64,000 bases of DNA from Neisseria lisongii (lineage in GTDB: Bacteria; Pseudomonadota; Gammaproteobacteria; Burkholderiales; Neisseriaceae), in contig NZ_CP116766.1 in the NCBI RefSeq assembly GCF_028463985.1, forward strand, positions 1,488,001 to 1,552,000, in the 5' to 3' direction. Below are positions 26,985 to 35,058 of the stretch, piece by piece (within the stretch, counting starts at the first letter, position 1; the number at the start of each line of letters is the position of its first letter). The position numbers were made by a program, and so were the translations under genes. The notes under the pieces are model-generated. The model did not search any database and was not told the DNA's origin. It was given only the letters and a program-made list of their open reading frames with translations.

Positions 26985-27610
26985 CACTGTTGTCCGGAAG
27001 CTGCGGTATCAGCAGCTGTTCTACCCAAGTATCAAATATCCTGCTGTTGATACTGCAGTCAAACAAACCGACCGCAAACAGTTGGCCGCCATATAGCGCA
27101 CCGATGGCATTGGTTTGATTACGTCCCTGCCAATCATAAGTATCGATGCAAAGGCTGCCTTTGGGTGCATACCCGTAAGGACGGTGGACGAAGGTTCTGA
27201 ACCCGCTTTCATCCAAACAGACAATCGGACGGTTTCTCAGATGAAAACGGTGTTTGAGTCTGATAAACCGTCTTCTGAGCCGGGCATTTGCCTTTGGGTG
27301 TTTATTGGTCTTTTTTTCGGCTGATACCGTATTTTTGCAGTGCTTTGTGAATGGCACCGGTTGAACAGTTAAACCGCTCTGCCCGTTCGTAGCAATAGGC
27401 ATCGGGGTATTGTTCGACATCCAGAAACAGTGCTTCTTTTGTGATTTTGAAAGGTTTTCTGTCTTTGGGGTAGGCTTTGGGGACAGGGTTCTTTGTCCAT
27501 CTGAACAGGGTATCGCTGCCGATACCGAGTTCTTTGGCTGCTTTGCGGATGGAAAGGCCTTGTTTGAGTTTGGCTAGGGTGAGTTTGCGGAAGTCTGTTG
27601 AGTAGGTCAT
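26980..27610 (-). pseudogene. IS630-family transposase, N-terminal part, frameshifted and truncated
   Basis: The first frame (27302-27610, MTYSTDFRKLTLAKLKQGLS) has the helix-turn-helix SIRKAAKELGIGSDTLFRWTK and ends after KYGISRKKDQ. A second frame resumes at EKKTNKHPKANARLRRRFIR and continues through VCLDESGFRTF (first catalytic Asp) and YDWQGRNQTNAIGAL to IPQLPDNSV. The shift occurs at seven A residues (27311-27317 as T) and needs a +1 or -2 move, either programmed or a mutation. The frame then stops at TAG supplied by the adjoining MITE end. The missing C-terminus is found at 27673 on the other strand. Confidence 0.88.
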
Positions 27611-27886
27611 GGGGAGGGATGGTTGAATCAATGTCGGCTAAATTGTAATTTATTTTAGGTGGATTGGCTATAGTGATCATGGATAATGCGGCGTTTCATA
27701 AGGGTAAGGCTGAAGCGTTGTTGAAGGATAAAGGACATACTGTCTTATGACTTCCTCCTTACAGTCCCGACTTAAATCCGATTGAAAAGAAGTGGACTTG
27801 ATTAAAGGCGAGACGGAGGAAGTTTGGGGGGCTGTCTGTGGATGAGTTGCTTAGGGGTGTTATTTAAATTTGGTAGATTGACTATA
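26985..27886. mobile_element. IS630-family element with inverted N-terminal segment
   Basis: The right end reads, on the complement, TATAGTCAATCTACC (ends 27886). The left end TATAGCCAATCCACC lies in the middle at 27658-27672 and faces the wrong way. N-terminal coding (minus strand) stops at NSV at 26985, and C-terminal coding (plus strand) starts at VIMDNAAFHKGK at 27673, so together they rebuild one transposase. The segment 26985-27672 has therefore been inverted, with TATA at both joints. Confidence 0.8.
27673..27867 (+). pseudogene. IS630-family transposase, C-terminal part, two in-frame stops
   Basis: The frame reads VIMDNAAFHKGKAEALL (second catalytic Asp), then LPPYSPDLNPIEKKWT (catalytic Glu region), then LKARRRKFGGLSVDELLRG. 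TGA codons at 27748-27750 and 27799-27801 interrupt it. It continues exactly where the minus-strand N-terminal part stops. Confidence 0.88.
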
Positions 27887-27887
27887 T

Positions 27888-28097
27888 ATGCCTGCGATGG
27901 TGTTTTGCTTCGGCGTTCATAAAGACAGTATTTACAGCCCGTTTGTCCAACGCTTGCCGGGGCGTAATAAACTGGCGAAAAAAGCCGTGATTGTGGCTCT
28001 GATGCGTAAACTCGTAACCATTGCCCAATCTGTATTGAAGTACCAACACCCCTTTAATGAAGAACGCTGTGCGAAAATGTGTCTGGATAAGGCTTGA
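27888..28097 (+). pseudogene. C-terminal remnant of a second IS110-family transposase
   Basis: The 69 codons include MPAMVFCFGVHKDSIYSPF, VQRLPGRNKLAKKAVIVALM and RKLVTIAQSVLKYQHPFNEE, matching the end of Transposase_20 proteins (compare KPYKVAVTACMRKLLTILNAM in the intact copies). The N-terminal three quarters are missing, apparently removed at the right end of the IS630 element. It belongs to a different subgroup from the two intact copies. Confidence 0.75.
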
Positions 28098-28217
28098 TTT
28101 GTTGGGGGGCTTATAGTATCTCGTTTTGCAAATAAAACCTACTAAATCTGTGCATACAAGGAATTGCACGCCGAACATGGTTTGAAATCGGTGGGCAATA
28201 AATTGCCCACGCTACAA

Positions 28218-28299
28218 AATAAGCCGTCTGAAAAGCGAAGGTTTCGCTAAACTCGCTGCTCTCGTTTTGGCGAAACCTTCGCTTTTCAGACGGCTTATT
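28218..28299. terminator. Long inverted DUS hairpin after the TerC/CorC gene
   Basis: AATAAGCCGTCTGAAAAGCG continues into AAGGTTTCG and pairs perfectly with its complement across a 24-base loop. The 29-bp arms are longer than a DUS alone. It lies 16 bp after the stop of the minus-strand gene. Confidence 0.8.
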
Positions 28300-28314
28300 T
28301 GCTTTCTTTCAGCT

Positions 28315-29868
28315 TTATTCTTCGGGCAATCTGGTAATCTTCACCCGTTCGATGCGCTGGCCTTCTTTTTCGGTTACTTCAAAACGCCAGCCGTGGAAAT
28401 CGATGCTGTCGCCGACATCGGGTATGCTTTGCAGCTCTTCCATAATCAGTCCGGCAACGGTGTGGTAGTCGGCATCTTCTTCCTGCGGCGGGAGGTTGAG
28501 TTGGGGGGCGAGTTCGACATACTCGAGCGAGCCGTCCACGGTCAGGCTTTCGTCGGCGTTTTCCTGCAGGGCGGGTTCTTCTTCACGTTCGAATTCTTCG
28601 GGGAATTCGCCGGCGATGGCTTCGAGCAGGTCTTTCATGGTAACCATGCCTAAGACTGCGCCGAATTCGTCCACCACCAGCGAGTAATCGGCGCTGCTTT
28701 GGCGGAATAATTCGATGGCGTTCAGGGCGGTGGTGGAGTCGGGCAAAATCAGGGGCTGGCGCAAGGCCGTCTGAATATTCATTTCGCCGTTTTCCAAGAG
28801 CTGGCTCAACAGGTCTTTTTTGTTGATATAGCCCAGAGGTTCGTCCACGCCGGCTTTGCCGACCACCAGCAGGCGGCTGTATGGCGTGTCTTGCAGTTGG
28901 CGGTATTGTTCCTGACGGCTTTGGGAAATATCCAGCCGCTCGATGTCTCTGCGAGGAATCATTACGCCCATAATCGGCCGCTCGGCGAGGGTCAAGACGC
29001 TGCGGATCATGGATTTTTCGTTTTCTTCAAAACGGGCATCGTCTTCGGTATCGCCCGATTTTGCCAAAATACTTTCCCTGATACCCATCATGCCTAAGAC
29101 GTTTTCAGCGGTACGTTTGCGCCACGAGCTGCTGATATAGTCGTTTTTACGGCTGTTTTTCTGGGAAATCTGGTTGAAAAGTTCGATCAGAATCGAGAAG
29201 CCGATGGCGGCATAGAGATAGCCTTTGGGGATATGGAAATGGAAGGCTTCGGCAATCAGGCTGAAGCCGATCATCAGTAGGAAGCCGAGGCACAGCATGA
29301 CCACGGTCGGGTGTTTATCGACAAATTCGGTCAGCACTTTGCTGGCGGTAATCATCACCGCCATCGCCACGGCAACCGCCGCCATTGCGACCACGATATG
29401 ATCGACCATGGCAACGGCGGTAATCACGGAATCGATGGAAAATACAGCGTCCAACACCAAAATCTGCGCCACCACGCTCCAAAACGGGGCGTGTTTTTTC
29501 TGCGTTTCGGCAACGGCAAACTGGTTATGCCCTTCCAAACGCTCGTGCAGCTCGGTTGTCGCTTTATACAGCAGAAACAGGCCGCCTGAAAACATAATCA
29601 GGTCTTTGCCCGATACGGTCAGAGAAGCAATGGAAAACAGCGGCTGCGTCAGCGTCATAATGTGCGCCATAAAGCCGAGCATGAAGATGCGGATCAACAC
29701 CGCCAGCCCCAAGCCGGTAATGCGTGCTTTGTCGCGCAGGGCGGGTTTGACTTTGTTTGCCAAAATCGCCACAAACACCAGATTGTCGATGCCCAACACC
29801 ACTTCCAGCACCAACAGCGTTGCAAAGCCCACCCACGTATGCGGATCGGCTAACCAACTGAAATCCAT
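28315..29868 (-). CDS. TerC-family membrane protein with CBS and CorC domains (YegH/YoaE type)
   Basis: The 517 residues join three parts. A TerC-like membrane domain (about 1-235) has seven or so spans and the acidic motifs LEVVLGIDNLVF and VLDAVFSIDSVITA. A pair of CBS domains (about 290-420) contains MIPRRDIERLDI and DYSLVVDEFGAVLGMVTMKDLLE. A CorC/HlyC domain closes the protein (about 430-517, DYHTVAGLIMEELQ). E. coli YegH and YoaE share this layout. TerC proteins are implicated in metal ion homeostasis and metalation of secreted proteins; the substrate here is not known. A DUS lies upstream. Confidence 0.92.
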   Translation of the reverse strand: MDFSWLADPHTWVGFATLLVLEVVLGIDNLVFVAILANKVKPALRDKARITGLGLAVLIRIFMLGFMAHIMTLTQPLFSIASLTVSGKDLIMFSGGLFLLYKATTELHERLEGHNQFAVAETQKKHAPFWSVVAQILVLDAVFSIDSVITAVAMVDHIVVAMAAVAVAMAVMITASKVLTEFVDKHPTVVMLCLGFLLMIGFSLIAEAFHFHIPKGYLYAAIGFSILIELFNQISQKNSRKNDYISSSWRKRTAENVLGMMGIRESILAKSGDTEDDARFEENEKSMIRSVLTLAERPIMGVMIPRRDIERLDISQSRQEQYRQLQDTPYSRLLVVGKAGVDEPLGYINKKDLLSQLLENGEMNIQTALRQPLILPDSTTALNAIELFRQSSADYSLVVDEFGAVLGMVTMKDLLEAIAGEFPEEFEREEEPALQENADESLTVDGSLEYVELAPQLNLPPQEEDADYHTVAGLIMEELQSIPDVGDSIDFHGWRFEVTEKEGQRIERVKITRLPEE

Positions 29869-30022
29869 GATTTTTCTATTCCTTTAAATAAATATAAACA
29901 GGCGGCCTGAAGCAGCCTGAAATTCTTGTTTTATTGATAATAAGCGTTGAAGTGTACCAGTTTGGCGGTGTGATGGCAAAACTGCGCCGGTAAGGCCGTC
30001 TGAAAATATATCTTCCAATGCA

Positions 30023-30053
30023 AAAAAGCACCATCATGAAGATGGTGCTTTTT
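30023..30053 (-). terminator. Terminator after tRNA-Asn
   Basis: AAAAAGCACCATC and GATGGTGCTTTTT form a 13-bp hairpin followed by a T-run on the minus strand, six bases after the tRNA. Confidence 0.9.
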
Positions 30054-30058
30054 AAATC

Positions 30059-30134
30059 TGGCTCCCCGACCTGGGCTCGAACCAGGGACCTGCGGATTAA
30101 CAGTCCGTCGCTCTACCGACTGAGCTATCGGGGA
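30059..30134 (-). tRNA. tRNA-Asn (GTT)
   Basis: A 76-nt cloverleaf with acceptor TCCCCGA/TCGGGGA, D-arm AGCTCAGTCGGTAGAGC, anticodon loop CTGTTAA with anticodon GTT, T-arm CCTGGTTCGAGCCCAGG and encoded CCA. Confidence 0.97.
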
Positions 30135-30145
30135 ATTAAGCGACT

Positions 30146-30174
30146 ATTATAGAAACTGCTTTTCAAGCTGTCAA
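30146..30174 (-). promoter_or_regulatory. Consensus sigma-70 promoter of tRNA-Asn
   Basis: TTGACA (30169-30174) and TATAAT (30146-30151) are 17 bp apart on the minus strand, 11 bp before the tRNA. Both hexamers are perfect. Confidence 0.9.
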
Positions 30175-30238
30175 TGCCGCCTTTTAAGCGATTTTGCAAT
30201 TTATTCATTTTCAAAGGAATTAAATTGCAACTTTTTAT

Positions 30239-31573
30239 CTAAGCCCGTTCAAAAATTCCCATCGATTCAACATGGGCGGTTTGGGCAAACATATTCATAA
30301 TCCCCGCCGCCCGGAAAACATAGCCTTTTTCGACCAATACGGCGGCATCTCGGGCAAAAGTGGCGGGATTGCACGACACATAAACGATTTTTTGCGGCAA
30401 ATACGGCTCGTGCAGTGCCTGCACCACGGCATAAGCGCCACTGCGGGGCGGGTCGAGCAGCATTTTGTCGAAACGTCCCCAAGCTGCAAGGCTTTGCGGC
30501 GTGGTTTCAAACAAATCGGCCGTCTGAAAACGCACATTGCTGCAGCCGTTGGCGGCGGCGTTTTGTTCGGCACGCTGCACCAATACGCCCGAACCTTCCA
30601 TGCCGACCACTTCCGCACCGGATTTCGCCATCGGCAAAGTGAAATTGCCCAAGCCGCAAAACAGGTCGGCCACTTTTTCGCCCGCCTGAATATCCAGCCA
30701 ACGCAATGCCCGTCCGACCATAATCTGATTGATGTCGGCATTGATTTGGGTGAAATCGCCGGGGCGGTACGGCATACGGATACCGAATTCCGCCAGCTCA
30801 TAAGCCAACATCGGACGCTCGGCGGGATAAAACGCCTGCGCTGCGGCCTTGCCCTGCTGCAGCCAGATTTGCCAGCATTCGGGGCGGCGGGACAGGGTTT
30901 CGTCAAACCAGCGTTTCAACACCGACAGGCCTTTTTCAGACGGCCTTTGTTCGACAATCAGATTGAAAACCGTAATTTCGTCAGTGCGGTAAAACTCGAC
31001 AGACGATGCCTTGCCGCCCGCCTCAGCAAACCGCCGCAACAGTTTTTTCACATCGGGCAAAACCGCCGATACGCTTTCGGGCAAAACGAGGCATTCGGCA
31101 ATATCGACAATCTGATGGCTGCGTTTGGCACGGAAACCCAATACCGGCAAACCTTGCCGGTCTGTCCCGACGCTCAGGCGGGTACGATCCCGATAATGCT
31201 TCGGCGTGCCGTATATCGGCGGCAAAATCTGCTGCGGTCTGACCTTGCCGATACGCTGCAACTGTTCTTCCCAAATCCGCTGTTTCAATGCCACCTGCGC
31301 CGCCGGTTCGATATGTTGCAGCACGCAGCCGCCGCATGTCTCAAAATAGCGACACTCTGGCGTTACCCGCTGCGGCGACGGGCGCAGGATTGCGGTTGCC
31401 TGCGCTTCGTCAAACTGCTTTTTTTCCGTTATCAGGCGGTAGGCAACTGTTTCGCCGGGCAATGCGCCTTTGATAAAGACGGTTTTGCCCTGATTTCTGG
31501 CCACGCCCCGGCCTTCGTAATCCAATGAAAACACGTCTGCGGTGGGCTGTCGGGTTGGGTTTGTATTCATCAT
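30239..31573 (-). CDS. rlmD: 23S rRNA (uracil1939-C5)-methyltransferase RlmD
   Basis: RlmD methylates U1939 of 23S rRNA. The frame is open further upstream, but the start MMNTNPTRQPTADVFSLDYE at 31573 gives about 444 residues and places the TRAM domain at the N-terminus as in the family. The [4Fe-4S] cysteines lie in CRYFETCGGCVLQH plus a later CLV. The SAM site is VADLFCGLGNFTLPMA, and DPPRSGA with YVSCNPATFARD holds the catalytic cysteine. It is divergent from the L,D-transpeptidase gene. Confidence 0.93.
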   Translation of the reverse strand: MMNTNPTRQPTADVFSLDYEGRGVARNQGKTVFIKGALPGETVAYRLITEKKQFDEAQATAILRPSPQRVTPECRYFETCGGCVLQHIEPAAQVALKQRIWEEQLQRIGKVRPQQILPPIYGTPKHYRDRTRLSVGTDRQGLPVLGFRAKRSHQIVDIAECLVLPESVSAVLPDVKKLLRRFAEAGGKASSVEFYRTDEITVFNLIVEQRPSEKGLSVLKRWFDETLSRRPECWQIWLQQGKAAAQAFYPAERPMLAYELAEFGIRMPYRPGDFTQINADINQIMVGRALRWLDIQAGEKVADLFCGLGNFTLPMAKSGAEVVGMEGSGVLVQRAEQNAAANGCSNVRFQTADLFETTPQSLAAWGRFDKMLLDPPRSGAYAVVQALHEPYLPQKIVYVSCNPATFARDAAVLVEKGYVFRAAGIMNMFAQTAHVESMGIFERA

Positions 31574-31727
31574 TATGTGGTCTGTTCTTATCCGCCGCCG
31601 GCCATATTCCGTGCCGTTGCGGCGTTTTTTTACTGTGAAAGGCATATTTTCGCACAAATTGATTGTGGTTTACGGTATGATTTCCGGCTATATCCCGATA
31701 TTTGACTTCAACATCACATCATCATCT

Positions 31728-32699
31728 ATGAAAAAAAGCTGCTTTTCCCTGCTGGCGCTGGTTGCCGCCGCTTCATCATTGGCCGCACCCGCCGCAAACA
31801 ACACCACCGCCCTGCCCGATGTCGCCCCTGTTTCCGAAGGGCAACACGTCTTCATCAATATTCCGCAACAACGCCTGTTTGTCTATCACAACGGCAAGCT
31901 GACCCATGTTTATCCCGTAGCGGTCGGCAAGGCGATGACGCAGACCAATCTGGGCGAACACAAAATCGGTGTCAAAGCGTTCAATCCGACTTGGCACATT
32001 CCGAAATCGATTCAGAAAGAACGCGGCGACGGGGTAACTTCCGTGCCGCCCGGCCCGCAAAATCCGCTCGGTCCGGTGTTTGTGCGCCTCGGCGATCCGA
32101 AACTGGGCTTGGGCATTCACGGCACCAATGCGCCCGCCAGCGTGCCGGGTGTGCGCAGCCACGGCTGCGTGCGCATGAAGTCGCCCGATGCGTTGGAATT
32201 TGCCAAAAACATCGCCACCGGTTCGCCCGCTTCGGTGATTTACCAAATGGCCAGCCTGAACGAAGATGCCGCCAAAAACCTGTGGCTCGCCGCCTATCGA
32301 GACCCTTACAATAAACAAAATCTCGACACCGCAGCCCTGAAAAAAAGCATTCAGGCATGGGCCAAAGCCCGCGGCAAAACCGTTTCTGCCAAACGGGTTG
32401 AAGCCGTTCTGAAAAACCGCACCGGCGCACCCAACTGCCTGACCTGCGCCGCCGGCGTGAAAATCAAAGGCCCGCTGCAATCGATTGCGTGGACTTCGGG
32501 TTCGGCCGGTTTCAGCAAGGCCAAAGTTGTGCCGAAACCTGCGCCGGTTAAAGAAGAAGTGTTGCCGCAAGGCGGTGAAATCGAGGTGGACGCAGGCGGC
32601 GATGCGCCGAAAGCTACGCCTGTTCCAAGCAAACCGCAAACGCCAGTGCCTGCCAAAGCCGCTCCCGTTGCGAAAGAACCGACCGAATCGCTGTTTTAA
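31728..32699 (+). CDS. L,D-transpeptidase (YkuD family), periplasmic
   Basis: YkuD enzymes form 3-3 peptidoglycan crosslinks or attach proteins to peptidoglycan. The chosen ATG gives 323 residues with signal peptide MKKSCFSLLALVAAASSLAA. The catalytic domain runs from HVFINIPQQRLFVYHNGKLT to about residue 175, with IHGTN and SHGCVRMKSPDALEFA supplying the His, Cys and Arg. It is followed by a Cys pair (NCLTCAAGV) and a Pro/Ala/Lys-rich tail that may span the periplasm. Frames upstream of this ATG overlap rlmD and lack a signal. An inverted DUS follows. Confidence 0.93.
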   Translation: MKKSCFSLLALVAAASSLAAPAANNTTALPDVAPVSEGQHVFINIPQQRLFVYHNGKLTHVYPVAVGKAMTQTNLGEHKIGVKAFNPTWHIPKSIQKERGDGVTSVPPGPQNPLGPVFVRLGDPKLGLGIHGTNAPASVPGVRSHGCVRMKSPDALEFAKNIATGSPASVIYQMASLNEDAAKNLWLAAYRDPYNKQNLDTAALKKSIQAWAKARGKTVSAKRVEAVLKNRTGAPNCLTCAAGVKIKGPLQSIAWTSGSAGFSKAKVVPKPAPVKEEVLPQGGEIEVDAGGDAPKATPVPSKPQTPVPAKAAPVAKEPTESLF

Positions 32700-32707
32700 G
32701 CCAAACA

Positions 32708-32740
32708 AGGCCGTCTGAAAATGCCGTTTTCAGACGGCCT
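32708..32740. terminator. Inverted DUS pair between the L,D-transpeptidase gene and argC
   Basis: AGGCCGTCTGAAAA and TTTTCAGACGGCCT form a hairpin nine bases after the stop codon. Confidence 0.75.
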
Positions 32741-32762
32741 TCATTGATAGAAGGAGAAAAAA

Positions 32763-33806
32763 ATGACCCAAATCATCAAAGCCGGCATTGTCGGCGCAAC
32801 CGGCTATACCGGTGTCGAACTGCTGCGCCTGCTGGCGAACCATCCGAATGTCGAAGTCTGCGCCGTAACCAGCCGCAGCGAAGCCGGTGTTGCCGTGGCC
32901 GACTATTTTCCCAGCCTGCGGGGGGTGTACGATTTAACGTTCCAAACGCCCGATGATGCCCGTTTAAACGAATGCGACGTGGTCTTTTTCGCCACGCCCA
33001 ACGGCGTTGCCATGAAAGAAGCACCCGCCCTACTCGCCGCAGGCGTACGCATTATCGACCTGTCCGCCGATTTCCGCATTCAAGATATTGCCGCTTGGGA
33101 ACATTGGTACGGCATGAGCCACGCCTGCCCCGATATTGTTCCGCAAGCCGTTTACGGCCTGTGCGAAATGAATCGGGAAGCCATTCAAACGGCGCAACTG
33201 ATTGCCAACCCCGGCTGCTACCCGACCTGCGTGTCCCTGCCGCTGCTGCCGCTGCTCAAAGCAGGCCGTCTGAAAAACGGGATGCCGCTGATTGCCGACT
33301 GTAAATCCGGCGTATCCGGCGCAGGCCGCAAAGCCGCCGTGTCTGCCCTGCTGTGCGAAGCGGGCGACAATTTCAAAGCCTACGGAGTCGGCGGCCACCG
33401 CCATCTGCCCGAAATCCGCCAAACCATTTCCCGCCTGCAGGAAAACGTTGCCGACCATCTGGTATTCGTTCCCCACCTCACGCCGATGATTCGGGGGATG
33501 CACGCCACGCTGTATCTGCATTTGCAGGACGGCACCGACCCGCAGCAGATTCTGAGCGATTTCTACGCCGACAGCCCGTTTGTCGATATTCTGCCTTCGG
33601 GAAGCACGCCGGAAACCCGCAGCGTGCGGGGTGCTAATCTCTGCCGCATCAGCATTCAGAAAGCCCCGCAGCAGAATGTATGGATTGCCCTGTCGGTGAT
33701 TGACAATCTGGTCAAAGGCGCAGCCGGACAAGCCGTGCAGAATATGAACATTATGTTCGGTTTTGCCGACACCGCCGGTTTGAACAGCGTACCGCTGCTG
33801 CCGTAA
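32763..33806 (+). CDS. argC: N-acetyl-gamma-glutamyl-phosphate reductase ArgC
   Basis: ArgC catalyses the NADPH-dependent third step of arginine synthesis. The 347 residues start with the nucleotide-binding [17 protein letters not shown]. The catalytic cysteine is in [17 protein letters not shown] near residue 155, with GVSGAGRKA and [10 protein letters not shown] after it. A GAAGGAG ribosome site precedes the ATG. It stands alone between an inverted DUS and a terminator. Confidence 0.96.
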   Translation: MTQIIKAGIVGATGYTGVELLRLLANHPNVEVCAVTSRSEAGVAVADYFPSLRGVYDLTFQTPDDARLNECDVVFFATPNGVAMKEAPALLAAGVRIIDLSADFRIQDIAAWEHWYGMSHACPDIVPQAVYGLCEMNREAIQTAQLIANPGCYPTCVSLPLLPLLKAGRLKNGMPLIADCKSGVSGAGRKAAVSALLCEAGDNFKAYGVGGHRHLPEIRQTISRLQENVADHLVFVPHLTPMIRGMHATLYLHLQDGTDPQQILSDFYADSPFVDILPSGSTPETRSVRGANLCRISIQKAPQQNVWIALSVIDNLVKGAAGQAVQNMNIMFGFADTAGLNSVPLLP

Positions 33807-33830
33807 ACATTCCCTTGTTTCCGACACACC

Positions 33831-33865
33831 AAACGCCCTACAACGAACTGTTGCAGGGCGTTTTT
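33831..33865 (+). terminator. Rho-independent terminator of argC
   Basis: AAACGCCCTACAAC pairs with GTTGCAGGGCGTTT followed by Ts that run into a DUS. Confidence 0.85.
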
Positions 33866-33874
33866 CAGACGGCC

Positions 33875-34017
33875 TATAGTAAATCAACTAAAAAAATATG
33901 ACACTACAACGAGCCACCCTTCCCCTAACCCCTTCCCGCCAGCGGGACGGGGAACAAAGTGCAGGTGGACCAACTTAGCTTGCCGATTTGTACAGAAAAT
34001 TCGGTGTTTTAACTATA
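33875..34017. mobile_element. Second-family MITE, 143 bp
   Basis: It starts TATAGTAAATCAACT and ends GTTTTAACTATA. The left block has four C-tracts at 33917-33937 (a G-quadruplex pattern on the minus strand), and the right part matches 26811-26984. Its right end supplies the last residues and stop of the neighbouring iclR gene. Confidence 0.8.
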
Positions 34018-34794
34018 TCCCAAAAAACCCAACCGCCGCTCGATTTTTTCCGCCAGACTAATCAGCGCTGCGCCGACTTCGGCCTGTTTCTGCTGGTATT
34101 CGTTTTTCAAAAAACTCACCGCCACACCGACGTTTGCCCTGCCGCTGCTGTTGCGGATATAAGTGCCGATGCAGTACATACCCTCCCGCAACTGGCCGTC
34201 GTCCAACGACATGCGGGTGGTTTGGACCGATTCAAATTCGGCACGCAGCTGCTCGAAACCGGCAACGCCGTATTGTGTCAGCGGCGGCGGCAATCCGTCG
34301 GCATACATTGTGCGGACTTCGTCAAAATCCAACGTCGCCAATACCGCTTTGCCGGTTGCGGCAAATACGGCGGGAACCCGTACGCCGGCACGGAAGGTAA
34401 ACCCCAGCGGCGAGGGCGATTCATGACAGGCAAGAAACACCATTTCGCCACGTTCGCCGTCCAGCGACGATAGGGTAACGGAGTGCGGCATCAGCGCCGG
34501 TTCGGTCAGAATCAGTTCGTGAAACAGGGCAATCACGTTTTCCTGCTGCTCGAATTTTCCCGCCCAATATAAAAGATATGCGCCCAGATAAAACACATTG
34601 TTTTCGTCTTTGCGCAACACGCCTTTCTGCACCAGCGCCATCAACAGTCGGTAGGTGCTGCTGCGGGGCAAGCCCAAATCCTTGGCAATCTGGGCGGCGG
34701 TTAAGGGTTTGGGGCTGTCGGTAATATAATCCAGCACGGCAAACGCTTTATCCAGTGCGGGAATATTGGGGGCTTTGTCGTCAACAATATCCAT
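34009..34794 (-). CDS. IclR-family transcriptional regulator next to gabD
   Basis: The 261 residues hold an N-terminal winged helix (PALDKAFAVLDYITDSPKPL then TAAQIAKDLGLPRSSTYRLL) and a C-terminal effector domain (about 85-255) with FRAGVRVPAVFAATGKAVLA and REGMYCIGTYIRN. It is divergent from gabD, so it probably controls the gab genes; tandem palindromes lie in the shared gap. Its final Tyr-Ser and TAA stop come from the TATAGTTAA end of a MITE, so the native C-terminus was replaced. The effector is unknown; an amino acid or dicarboxylate is plausible. Confidence 0.92.
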   Translation of the reverse strand: MDIVDDKAPNIPALDKAFAVLDYITDSPKPLTAAQIAKDLGLPRSSTYRLLMALVQKGVLRKDENNVFYLGAYLLYWAGKFEQQENVIALFHELILTEPALMPHSVTLSSLDGERGEMVFLACHESPSPLGFTFRAGVRVPAVFAATGKAVLATLDFDEVRTMYADGLPPPLTQYGVAGFEQLRAEFESVQTTRMSLDDGQLREGMYCIGTYIRNSSGRANVGVAVSFLKNEYQQKQAEVGAALISLAEKIERRLGFLGYS

Positions 34795-34816
34795 ATCCGG
34801 TTCTTTACGGTCAAAT

Positions 34817-34891
34817 TATAGTGAATTCACTTGAAAACAATACGGAATACAGATTTAACCTCTTCGTCCCATTTGCAGCGAACCCGCTATA
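34817..34891. repeat. Short Correia-like relic in the iclR-gabD promoter gap
   Basis: TATAGTGAATTCACTTGAAA at the left and GAACCCGCTATA at the right form inverted ends 75 bp apart. The Correia core is largely missing. Confidence 0.6.
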
Positions 34892-34958
34892 TATCGGCTG
34901 ATTTTTTTCGGCGACTATCATAACACGGTTTTCAGACGGCCTGTTTGTGAAAAACTGC

Positions 34959-35026
34959 TTGCTAATCGGCGGCGAGTGTTTTTATAATCTGTCTTATATT
35001 TTAGATTTATGTCTCATATATTAGAC
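34959..35026 (+). promoter_or_regulatory. gabD promoter with two tandem palindromic operators
   Basis: TTGCTA (34959-34964) and TATAAT (34983-34988) are 18 bp apart. Directly downstream, GTCTTATATTTTAGAT (34991-35006) and GTCTCATATATTAGAC (35011-35026) repeat with a 20-bp period, about two helical turns. The second is an imperfect palindrome GTCT-N8-AGAC. They overlap the expected start site, as for a repressor, probably the divergent IclR protein. Confidence 0.6.
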
Positions 35027-35058
35027 AATAAGAACACAACTACAAAGGAACCCTCATC

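Noticed and set aside
30272..31528. A 418-codon plus-strand frame antisense to rlmD
   Set aside because: No recognisable domain; composition is that of a complementary shadow of rlmD, which has all catalytic motifs.
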